From Nymphaea colorata (Eukaryota; Streptophyta; Magnoliopsida; Nymphaeales; Nymphaeaceae): a DNA stretch of 64,000 nt. The position numbers and the translations under genes were made by a program. The notes below the pieces were generated by a model, which did no database searches, was not told where the DNA came from, and worked only from the letters and a program-made list of their open reading frames with translations. Location of the stretch: NCBI RefSeq assembly GCF_008831285.2, contig NC_045142.1, positions 15,379,354 to 15,443,353 on the forward strand, given 5' to 3'. Below are positions 1 through 29,400 of the stretch, piece by piece (the first letter of the stretch is position 1; every line of letters begins with the position of its first letter).

Positions 1-1235
1 AAATATTGGATATTGAATCATGATCCAAATTTCAATAACGTATCTGGATTAATCTTCTGGATTTTTTTATATCTGAACATGGATTTGAGTCTCAGCATCA
101 AACCCATATCTAGGATCCACGTGTGAGCTTAATTCACATTATATCTCAAAAATATATCACAATTTTCTCACTTCATGCTAAGTATTCATTCACACGTAAG
201 CATTTGAAACATGTGAAATTCTTTGTTGAGTCATCTAGCACAAATAGAATCGAAATTTGTATCTGAATGTGGTTGGGATGAACATTTTTCTTATTTATAT
301 CAAGTTTTAGAATAAGGTTTAAAGTGTGCTTTCTCTTTTTCGTGTTTTCACATAGTTTGTCCTCCATGCTCAAAGTCAACTGGAATACTTTATCAAGAAT
401 CGATTAGCATTTCTCTATGCACACAATCAAATTCAGAGTCTGAACGAGATTGCAACGAGCCAAATACAATTGAAAGTATACTTTTAAACTATGGTTTGGA
501 ATGTTGAAGAGGAGAGATAGTGCCAAAAGTTTAGTCCTAGATAAAAAATCTCAAGGGGGTTTGCCTCTTCTCTCACCTATAACTAGGCCTGCTCTCTCTC
601 CTTTTGCACTATAAACTTTGAGTTATTACTTGAGAAGCCCAAAATGTTGGTAAAATTCCAACCGAGTCTTCAAGAAAGGGGTTTAGCTCAAAACAAGTTA
701 AATTTTTAAGGGACTTGGTAATTCTTGATTCGTTGCTTAGCACTCAACCTAGGCTCAACCATGCTTGGTGCGGGAGGGCGTGGGAATGGGCTCAGCCAGG
801 GTGCCAGCTTAAAGTAATGTTGTTTTCCTTCTTTTTTTCTTTTTTATTTTGTAATTTAGTTCCTTTTTCTTGATAAATGTTTAGTTTAGTTTTGCTTTTA
901 AAGTGTTTGGTTTAGTTTTCTTTTTGCTTTTAGCATGTTTAGTTTAGTTTTCTTTTTGCTTTTAGCATGTTTACTTTAGTTTATTTCTTTCTTACTTTGA
1001 CATGGTTACTTTCTAGATTAGATTTATTTTAATGTCTTTAGGATGGACATATGAGTAAGGTATGCCCTTCACTTTTATGCCCTTCACTCTCTTGTCTCTT
1101 TCTTTTAATTTCAATGTTTTTGTTTATGTAGTTTTACTTAAACTATGCATGTTGAATGTAGTCCTCTTTCATGTTTTGTTTAATCATGCAATTTACCTCT
1201 ATTTTGACATGTATTTGAACCACCTTGCAGCCACA
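1..1235. other. AT-rich non-coding sequence left of solo LTR
   Basis: No coding signal is visible; the short ORFs here have no recognisable domain and are broken by stops in all frames. The first 120 bases use the same TGGATCT/GGATTTTGAAT vocabulary as 5360-5760, so this may be the left flank of an older repeat split by the solo LTR at 1241. At 895-975 a TTTAGTTTAGTTTTCTTTTTGCTTTTAGCATG-like phrase is repeated about three times (degenerate tandem repeat). Confidence 0.5.
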
Positions 1236-1240
1236 TTCAT

Positions 1241-4200
1241 TGTAACACTCGACTTTTTGGGTGGGCCGGGTCGGGTCCAGACCCAGATCCGAACCCGCTT
1301 GCATGACGAGCCTGTCGGTTGAGATGCTCTTCTCTCGCGTCTTCTCCCTTGACTTTCCTCGTCCCTCTGGGTTGCACATAGCACAGAGAAGAAGAAGGCG
1401 GAGGATTGAACAATGGCGACAAAGGTTAACGGTGACGACTGCGGCGACGCGTAGGTAAGCCTGTCAGTCTCTCTCTCTCTTCTTTTTCTTCTTTTCCCTT
1501 TCATTGCTTTTCGTCGTTTTCCCCCCTTGCCCCGATCGTTCCCTGTCGAATCCCCCTCTTTCTCTCACTCTCTTCACTCACAGCTCTCTCCCCATCCCTT
1601 CTCTCTCTTTCTCTTTCTCCCTCTCTCTCTCCTGTGCTATCCCCCTTCCTCCGCCACTCTCTTGTCTCTCCCCCTTTGTCTGAACTCTCTCTCAGTCTCT
1701 CCTCTCTATCAGCACCCTCTCTCGCTCGTTTCAGCCACCCTCACTGCTACCGTGGGGCTCTTCTTGCGTCATACCCTTCTCTTAAACTTCATTTTCGTTG
1801 GTTTCTACTCTTTTGTGGCTGTTGAATGGATTGCAGTTTGGAGACGCTTTCTCTCCCTTTTAACAGTGATTTGCATGCATTGGTGGTGGCGGTATTGAGA
1901 GATTTTAGCCGTTTGAGGATCTATCGAATGCATGAGGTGGTTGCCGGGAGGACTGCAGCAGCTAAGACTCTAAATTTGGGGTGAGCAAGGCCTAATCGAG
2001 CTTAGATTGTTGAATGTTATCTATTAGAGCATGTATAATTATTATTTGAGCATGTTATAGTCATGATTTGATGATTTGGATTGCATGCTAGCAATGTTAC
2101 TATTTTGGGAAAAGTTTAGGATTATTTTGAGAAGGACGAGAATCCACGTGTATATCTACCTCTTCAGCACGATGAGTTGATTTTTGAAGCGATTAGGAAA
2201 CATGGTAGAGATTTGATGTGGTTGAGAAGATTTAAAATCATTTTTGGGATCATGTGGTGCATACTATTGTGAATATGTGAATTGTGACGTTTGTTGGGAA
2301 AGAGTACATGAGTTGGGTGTAACTATTGGAAAGTCGCCTCAACTATGGAAGCAAATGAAAAGTATATTAGTGATTGGTTGAATCGAAGGCTTAGGACATA
2401 GATCATTTGGTGACAACCTCTAGGGTTGGGAAGAGACCTTTTGGAGGGCTTTGTGGGTCGACACTCTCTGGAGGCGATGACATGCCTCAATGATTGTATT
2501 GTCAGATTTGTATTAATTGGAAAGCGATCCGAATAGAAAACTTATCGTTTGGCTGTGTTTGCAGGTACACCAGGCAAGTCAAGTAGACCTTGAGCAATGC
2601 GGTTTGTAGCTCGAGGTGTTTTGTGGACGCGCGACAGGTATGGCGGCATTCTAGGCAATTCCCTGTCTAGGGCCAACTTTTGGATGTGTGTTCAGGATCG
2701 TTGGATCCTATGTTTGTGATGTGACTAAATGAATGCAATATGATTGAATGTTTGTGATGTACTCGAATGAAAATATATATACATGGAAACTGAATGCTTA
2801 TGCAATAAGTTTTGTTTAAAAAAAAATTACTACGCAATTGCATGTGCATGTTATAACTGATAACTGCTTAGGACAGATGAGGTGGGGTATCGAGTCGAGT
2901 ATCTCCTCGACCCCAATCGTGCATTAGAAAGCATCATAGAATGATAATTGCCTAGGACAGCTACGAGCCAATCATGGATCAAGACTCTCCATGGTTTGGC
3001 TAAGTTTTGAAAGATGTGACTGATGTGTGTGATTGTGAATGTTGTGATTTGTTGCATATGCATTGCCATGGACAATAATACAATTGAATGAATTAAATGG
3101 TAGTTGTACCCGTATTGTTGTGACGGCTAACTAAGACTGTTAATGTTATGTGTAGCCCTCGTGTGGAGACGATTGGAGGTGTGGGCGCACTTATGAAGTG
3201 AACCAACCTCATGAGCTAGCCAGTCATTTTGTGAATGATTTGTCATGTGACAAGTTTTGTTTTGGAAAACTATTATAAGCTTGTTTTGAAAATTGTTACG
3301 CATTTGCATGTGCATGATAGAATTGATAACTACTTAGGACATATGAAGTGGGGTATCGAGTCAAGTGTCTCCTCAACCCCTATTGTGCATTAGAGAGCAT
3401 CATAGAATGATAATTGCATAAGATAGCTACGAGCCATCGCGAATCGAGACTACTCTCTGGGATTTGGTTATGTTTTGAAAGATGTGATTGATGTGCTTGA
3501 TAAGATGTGAATTTTTATGAATGTGAATGTGGTGATTTGTTGCATATGTATTGTCGTGGACAATGATGCAATTGAATGAGATTAGAGGATATACCCATAT
3601 TGTTATGACGGCTAGCTAAGACTATTAATGTTATGTGTGACCCTCGTGTGAAGGCAATTGGAGGTGTAGGTGCACTCGTGAAGTGAACCAACCTCATGAG
3701 CTAGCCAGTCTTTTTGTTAATGTGCAATTATAATGACAATAATGAAAAAAATAGAAATGAGAAGCCAGTGAGATGTGGCTATGTATTTGGGAGTTGTCCC
3801 GCCTTCGCCACTGGTCTCGCCTGTTCGGAGCGCAGACGGTGTAAGGTCTCAGGGTACTATTGTGTGATGTGCTTAGAGCATTGGGCTCCCGCCTTCCCAA
3901 CCTGGGTGTTCTAGGGAAGACTGAGTATCTCTCATTGGAATTCACACACCCATGGATGAGTGCTCTACCGCTACAGTAGGAATGGATCAATACTGTTATG
4001 AGCCACCATGGGGGTTGTCTCTCTGCTGTAGGCCGCCCGCGGTGTGCACGTGCCTATGTTTGCACCTACATGAACTGTCAATTCACTAAAATTAATGTAA
4101 ATGAAAGAATGTGAAAGAAGTGATATGAATGATGCAATCTGCCTGATTTGCATGTGACTATTGAATATGATATTGTGGCCTTTGTGTGACCTTTGCAAAG

Positions 4201-4980
4201 TTATGTGACTTTGTGCCCTACTACAACATGATAGTAAATTGTTTCGTAGTTAAAGTAAATGAAAATAATGTAATTGTGAATATGAATGATGAGTATGTGA
4301 ATGTAGTGAATATGCATGAAGTTAATGCCATTATGAATTATGTTGAGTTTGGCCATTAAGTGGCCTTTACATATTGTGGTGTGAATGAAGTAAATGAGAA
4401 TAACATGTTTATACATGAGTTGCATGTAATTTGTGAATGTGCTATAGTGGACATCAAGTGACCTTTACATGTCGTGGTATATGTGAAAAGCTTTCATATC
4501 AAGTCATGGAAAAGTATACCCCATCACGACATGATAGTGATTGTTTTCGAAATTGTTATATCCCATTTGAGCCCTCACTGTAGAGGGTTAGAGATTTTCT
4601 TAGCTTGTTGCCATACTGCGAAGGCTAAGCCTTCAGTTATTTCATTTTTTAGGTTTTGGCGGACCCGGAGTAGCAAGTTGATCAGATGGCTTCACTCACA
4701 TCCTATTGGGGAGGTTTTGGGTCTTTGTAGTGCCGGCGCGTCTTGTTTTGGTTATATTGATGTCATGTTTTTGTTAGACATCAATTATATGGTTTGAGAC
4801 ATTTTAGTCATACACATAGATATGATTTTGTATGAACTAAAATTTTAATATAAATGAAAGTTTGCCGCATTGTTTCGAATGGCATAGCTCCATCCTTTTT
4901 GAATTGTTGTGTCGTCGTACCTTAATGTTTTATGTTTAGAAAAAGAATTTGTTTTAGGGTCAAAAAGGCTGGGCGTGACA
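1241..4980 (+). mobile_element. Solo LTR of a Tekay/Del-type gypsy element
   Basis: The segment starts TGTAACACTCG and ends GGGCGTGACA. Its whole length aligns by eye with the LTRs at 37426-40577 and 44796-47939: the same GGGTCGGGTCCAGACCC start, pyrimidine-rich block, GTACACCAGGCA block and TGTGACA-type end. It is flanked by a perfect 5-bp target duplication TTCAT (1236-1240 and 4981-4985), and no PBS or gag-pol follows, so it is best read as a solo LTR left by LTR-LTR recombination. At 3740 bp it is about 590 bp longer than its relatives, largely because of an internal 466-bp tandem duplication. Orientation follows the full-length element. Confidence 0.92.
2832..3725 (+). repeat. 466-bp tandem duplication inside the solo LTR
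   Basis: Unit 1 starts at ACGCAATTGCATG (2832) and unit 2 at ACGCATTTGCATG (3298). Both run through GATGAGGTGGGGTATCGAG-like, GCTACGAGCCAATC-like and GAGCTAGCCAGTC blocks. The two LTRs of the full-length element (about 38936-39330 and 46290-46695) have a single copy, so the duplication is specific to this copy. The units are visibly diverged, so it is not recent. Confidence 0.85.
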
Positions 4981-4985
4981 TTCAT

Positions 4986-7000
4986 CCTTTGTCTAAAATC
5001 AAACTTGGTTAACCTAGTATCATACCATGTGTGCATCAACCCCTATATGTGAAAACATGAATCCAGCTTGGTTCTCATATAAAAAACTTTTTAAAATCAT
5101 AGTTTTCTCTAAAATGTTTCAAAATCAATATCTTTAAAACAATTTCAAAAGCACTAGGTCATATAGGCATGTAGTCTAATCCTAGTTCAATTCTCTAAGA
5201 CCTATCCTAGTAGAGCCTACTACCATAAACCCAATCCTGTAGCCTAGGTCTAGTCAAAATTCTATAAACACTCGTTCATATAAAATAAATCAAGTGTATA
5301 TCATATAAAACATGATTTGAATAGAACCAAATCCAGGAAGATTCAAACCCAGTGTAGGCAAGATTGAACCTAGACATTTTGACCAACTTTCCCCTAGATC
5401 ATTTGGATCTTGGATCTCAATTCAAAGTATCAAATTCAAATAATAAACCTCATGTTGATCTAAACCATGACATTAACCCAAGTCTAACACACTTGGATTT
5501 GGATGTTAAATGTTGGATTTTGATCCCAAGTATTAGATTTTGGATCTTGAATTATGGATCTTGGATCTTATATTTTGGATGTCGAATCTTAACCATGGGT
5601 CTTCGATTTTAAACTTTGGATTTTGAATCAGATTTCACATACAAGTCTCAAATCATAAATATTGGATTATGGATTTTAGACCATAGATTTTGGATCTTAG
5701 ATTTCAGATCTTGAATCCTGGATCAAATTTCAAAGCAAATGAAAGTTTGATCATCAACCTGTGATTAATTCCCATAGAATCATAATCAAATACAATATTT
5801 TAAACATTATAATAATCAGATTTGGATCTATCCTTTCAAGCATTTGGATCTTAAGAGATCCAATCATGAATACAAGAACAAACCTAGATTTCTAACCTTG
5901 CACTTCGGATTGACAGTTCCATTGACATGATATGAGATTTTGTATTTCTATGACACCTCTCTCCTTTCAAACTTAAAAAAGAATTTCGTAGCTCTCTTAG
6001 TTCCTGACATATTTCCTTGTCATGTTTATGTCATACAACCAAGTCCCAATAGCTAGTGGGCTCCAGGTCTATATGGCCTAATTTTTATATGCATCATGTT
6101 AGATTTAGAACATCAATTTGCATTGATCTATGATGATCAAGACATGAACAAACTTAAGATTAATTTACCATTGTTCATTAGTCTATTTATGACATCTAGT
6201 TAGATTTTAAAACATGTATGATTTCAAAAATTAAGGTATGTTTGTTTTTTCAGTTTTGGACGACATTTAAACTAAAAAATTAGAACATCTAGTCTAGTAT
6301 TTCATCCGATCCGATTACCCCTAGAATGGTCAAACCTCGTACCAATATATTGGGTCCTGTCTCTTGGAATACTGCACAAGGAAAACAAAGGCAAATATAG
6401 ATAATGATATCTCATTTATTATGATTTGCATGTAAAATTTTACATGTAAACGGGTACCTAGTGAAAGAGGGATGTGCGAGCAAGCTGGATGCTAAGGACA
6501 TCATGCCAAGCTCCAAGACACAATGAACTGGTGAAGCCCCTGTGTGCTGCGTAGAAGAGAATGAGAGCAGCTCAAGCATGCTTTTCCATTCGGTAAAAAA
6601 AAAAAAATTATTAAAAGTTCCACAACCCCCTTCCCCTAAGTGTCAGCACAAAAGTTTCTTGTCTGTTTAGTGGTGAACTTTTCAACGATTTTGAAGTAAA
6701 GTTTCACTTCTATCATAACCATTCCATCAATTCAAACAGAGCCTCAGTGTTGTAATCCCGCCTTTTATATAGTCTAAAAAAAATACGATATACATTGTTC
6801 ATGCCCACCTACCCCACCAGCAACCAACTGTTTTACGCTCCTAACGCAGCGTGACTAGCAACTCACCATGACTCGTGTGATAGCATGTCTCCTATCACGA
6901 AGGCGCACCAAATTGGCACATGGCGTCCATGGGTAGCCGTCCTGTTGGTTTTATTCCAGTGGACCTTCGATTGAATCCCTCTTGCTGGAGAAGGGGGTTT
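4986..7000. other. Non-coding, repeat-derived sequence upstream of the G-patch gene
   Basis: From about 5360 to 5760 the sequence is a degenerate array of TTGGATCTT/TTTTGGAT-type words that also appear at 1-120 and 30690-30780. From about 6300 to 7000 it has mixed composition. I see no ORF with a domain. TTTTATATAG occurs near 6773 but lies over 400 bp from the likely first exon; TTTATTTATG near 6998 is a weak alternative TATA-like site closer to it. Confidence 0.45.
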
Positions 7001-7029
7001 ATTTATGACTGAGATGGGTGTTCCTCGCA

Positions 7030-7228
7030 ATGAACACGGTCCGGAAAAGGACCGTTCGTTTGGACTGTGGAAACCCTGCCACGAGAAAGCATCAACCTAG
7101 CCGATCATTTCTTGGCCGTCAAGAGGGAGGGCTCTTCCTCCTTCCTCCCACGGTTGCGTCAAGAGAGTCCGCATACACTATCGACTGAGATCTTCTTATC
7201 ATTTTCTCCATTCTCCTCGTTGAACGGC
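7030..7228 (+). other. Probable 5'UTR exon of the G-patch gene (start approximate)
   Basis: A consensus donor GTAAGT begins at 7229 after GAACGGC, followed by a CT-rich stretch. It pairs well with the acceptor TTTCATCCAG ending at 7650, nine bases upstream of the coding ATG at 7660. A leader intron just before the start codon is common in plant housekeeping genes. The transcription start is a guess; the 84-residue ORF across this region has no recognisable domain and crosses the donor site, so I treat it as non-coding. Confidence 0.55.
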
Positions 7229-7650
7229 GTAAGTCTCTCTCGCTCTCTCTCTTTCCCCCTTATATCGATTTTCGGTACTACTGTCTCACTCTCGTATTGT
7301 TTTCGAGAATTTCACGTTTGACTTCTCTTAGGTCATTACTGGTGCTCTTTCTCGTCCGATTCTGAGGTTGTGCAAGAAACCCAAATTTGTGCTATTTATT
7401 TAGATTCAAAGCGCCGAGAGTTTCAGATTGGGTTTCTTAGTTATGGGGATTTCCCCTATCAATTTCCTGTGCGAGCCAAAGGAACAGGCGTGAGCACTAA
7501 ACGGTTGCTTACGACCATTTTCCTGGAGTTTGAATTGCACGGAGGTTGAGTCGTCATGAAGTTGTCTGGATAAACCTTGTCTTTCAGTCCGCGATTATGT
7601 TTCATATACGATCTGGACACCAACAATGTTTCTATTTCCCTTTCATCCAG
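7229..7650 (+). other. Probable 5'UTR intron (422 bp)
   Basis: It has a GT-AG structure with donor GC|GTAAGT and an acceptor with a good polypyrimidine tract (TTTCTATTTCCCTTTCATCCAG). It is T-rich like typical plant introns. If it were retained, upstream ATGs at 7546 and 7577 would precede the main start, which favours splicing. Confidence 0.55.
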
Positions 7651-7659
7651 AATTCAACG

Positions 7660-25924
<18,265 letters not shown>

Positions 25925-26465
25925 TTAACCACTTGACGCCGGTGATCGTATGTGCATGGGCTGTGTTTGTATACAATATAATTTTTTATCTAATATAAAG
26001 GTTCACCATGGAGAAATCAGGCTAAAGTTGCGTTGATGATCCTAGATAATTTTTCCTTTATTTGTTCATTTTTGTGTTTCTCTTTGTTTCGTCTGTCTTC
26101 ACAGTTTTCTTTCTTCTGTCATAACGGGGAAGTGCATTCTTTGAGGCTGTGACCAACGAAGATTGAAGATATTCTAGGTGCCGTCGTGTCCTTGTTGGGT
26201 TTGTCACACCTTAGCAGCTAAATCTGTGTTTCAGGGTTTACCTCGTTTGACATCTGCATATCCCTGGTGCCCTTGTATCTCTAGTTTGTTGTTACCAGAC
26301 TGTCACGCATCTTCAGTATTCACGTGGAAGACCGGTGAACTGGCCGATGGCAGACTCGTAGCGATTCATTATCATGTGAATGATTAATGTCTTTTAATCT
26401 TTGTGTTAGCCATGAGTCGGAGCAGCAGTATCATCTATTATGAAAGCATTAAATGAAAGAAAAAG
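25925..26465 (+). other. Probable 3'UTR of the G-patch gene (end approximate)
   Basis: This is T-rich sequence after the TGA. AATATAAAGG near 25993 and a cluster ATTAAATGAAAGAAAA near 26450 are possible near-upstream polyadenylation elements. The exact cleavage site cannot be chosen from sequence alone, and the 69-residue ORF here has no recognisable domain. Confidence 0.4.
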
Positions 26466-29400
26466 TTCAATATTACTGACTGCAAGTTCAAGAATGTCGC
26501 ATTGGAAAAGATGGGGAATTGAACATAAACTAAACGAGCTATGTAATAATTGGCAAGCGACGTATGGGTCTAATTTGCCTTTTTTTTTTAATTTTTTTTC
26601 TTAAAAATAAAAATTAGGTAACGTGAAGTTTTCTTTAATAATAATGTTTCGCTGAAATTGACGATTCCATTGGACTGGCCATGAGTTTATAAAAATGTAG
26701 TGGGTGGAATTTATATTTCATGCTCTAAACATTCTTCCTGGGAATGTGTGCATTCTGAGTGATTTTTTCTGTCATCTTGAAGCTCCTATGGGCAAAGTTC
26801 TTTAAATGAATACTGTTGAATATAAGCATGGGTTTTGGTACATTGAATAATTTATGATGCAAATCGACTTGGGTCGTTCCCTGTGAGGCTTGAACGTGAA
26901 GCGTGCGAGTTCTGCATCCCTGTTTTTGACAGGGAAATTCAATGTTATGCTACCAAATGTGGGAATAGGCTGCATAATACACAACATTTAGGCAAATCCG
27001 TATGTCCTTTGAAGCAGCTGTGTCGTTTTAGGTAGAGTTGAACCTCTAACGGTATACACCAGCTAGCTTGAAACTCTTGTCAAGTGTAGTGTCCATGGCC
27101 ACAAGAACTGAAACATCTTTTGAGCGTGGAGCCTTTGTGCCTCTCTACCTGTCAGCAGTATGTGACGGACAAATTTAACCGTGCTGTTCTATGTTGTCCC
27201 CGCCGTGCTTGCGCCCTAGCAATCGTTGCCCAAGAAAACGGCAACATCCTAGAAAAAACATCTTAGCCGTTTACAACCTTAATTTGGGCATCTTTATTCT
27301 TCAAAGCGGATAGAGCAACTGCATTCTCCTATGGAGACGCTGTTTGTCTCATCTACCAAGTCACAGCTCACACAGTTCTTAGATCATTATCCATTTATCT
27401 TTTGTGATAGAAGAGAATGATGCATATAAATGTATCCTCTGGGAGCATGTGATAAGAAGAATACTGCGTAATGTTCTTGTTTTAGGAAATATAATGTTAC
27501 TATGTTTACTAATGAAATGATGGGTATATGACAAAAACGTGGTATTTTGGAAATGTATTTTATGAGCATGTGTCTTTAAGACTTCAAAATTTCTCATAAA
27601 AAAATCCTTTTGTATGCCAATCCATTTGCTTTTAGAACAGTTAGACGAGCCTGAATTAGGTTGTGGATGTCACGTCCCTATTTGCTTGTAGTTGCTCTTA
27701 GTTTTGAAGCTTCAACTCTTAGAAGAGTAATGGTTACCTGGACACTGCAAATGAGTAGGGTAGAGCCAATGTCTGGATAATTCAGTGGTCTTGCTTCTTA
27801 TGTGCCCACACAATCTGTTATTTATGTTATAGACTTGGAAGGATATGCAAATTAAATTCATTAAGGTGAAAGAAAACTGACGGGGATTCTTATCAGATTT
27901 CATTTGCAAAATTTGCCACAGGTATGTGGAGTTTGTCCACGAAAATTCATGGTTGAGATGAACTCTTCATAATGTAAGACCAGTCCTAGCGAGAGAAAAC
28001 AAAGGGAGCGTCAGTTTTCATCCACTAATGCAAGAGACAAAAATGAAAAGGCCGCCATCGGTTGAAGGAGAGATAGCTCCCTTGATCTGATTTTGCTGAT
28101 CAGCAAAATTCTTTTGGATGGTGTACGTGGATGTCATAATTTCTTTACTTTTAGTTTGGTGCTTGAGATAATTAATTGGATGCATTATATATTTTCCAAT
28201 CTTAAGGTGGAGATTATCAATGCTAAAGCTCTTAAACAAACCTTGCAAGTTGATTTAATTTTATCCACAACATCATATCGAGCTTAAGGAGCCAAGAATG
28301 AAACGTGCTTTATTTTTCTTCCTTTAATGACAAAGGCATGTGTTGTCAGAGGCATATGCTTCATGGCTCAATAATACACCATTTTCACCCAAAATACATC
28401 GAGGCATTAGGAAAGTTGAAATCTGCAGGCCACAAGATGTTGCCAGACGACTAAATAATTAAAAGCCGTGGTTAAATTCAATGCAAACCATCAGCTAAAA
28501 TATCATAAACTGTCAGTATACCATAAACGATAACTACTACTTCTGTTGTATGATCTTTTTAGTTATGGTTTTTAAATATTTATCATCCAGCAACATTTTG
28601 GCCCCTAGCATGGGCAGAATGACTATAGTCAAGGTTTTAGCCTAGTTCCAAAGTGAGATAGAGTTGGGTTTATTGTAGTGGGCTCGGTGTCGGGTCTTAA
28701 CTAAGACATAAGTAAACCTAATGTGGTTTTAGGTAGGTTAAATGGGTTTAGATCTCAATCATGTCGAAATGTAAGCTTTTGGAAAATGTGATTGAAACAT
28801 GTTCAATTTTGAAAACATGCAGTTCAAGTCTATTTTTTTGAGAATTGTAGCCTTGTGAAAGTCGATTCGGATAAAGTGCATGCAAGGACTGTTATTGTAT
28901 GCATATAGTTGATAACCTAACTTGGTTCTTACATGAACCTAATTCTATGTGCAGGATTCAAAATTGAATGCATGATACAAAGTGAATGCAAGCTATATGA
29001 ATGCACATCGAACATTACAAAACATCTTATTATAATATGCATGATTTATGGAAATTGAATCCACATAGGCACCAAGTCAGATCATGAACTTACATGCAAG
29101 GACTATTGCCACTAATCACATAATAAATTAGCTGGAATTTCTTAGTGAAGTTGAATGCAAATTTGGAATCAAATGCTACATTATAACATGAAAGGCCAAA
29201 CACGATATGCATAATAATAAGAATATAAACTTAACCCATTAATTTGTGATTTGCAAGCCTAGACACTTTAGGCTAGAGTTAGGACATGTTACAAAACCTT
29301 AACTATGCTTATGATAGAGAGAAATCAAAGTTAAACACCAAAATCAGATTGAACCTAGGCAACAAGCTGAAACATGAAAAATTGGCTAAGTTTGAAAAAC

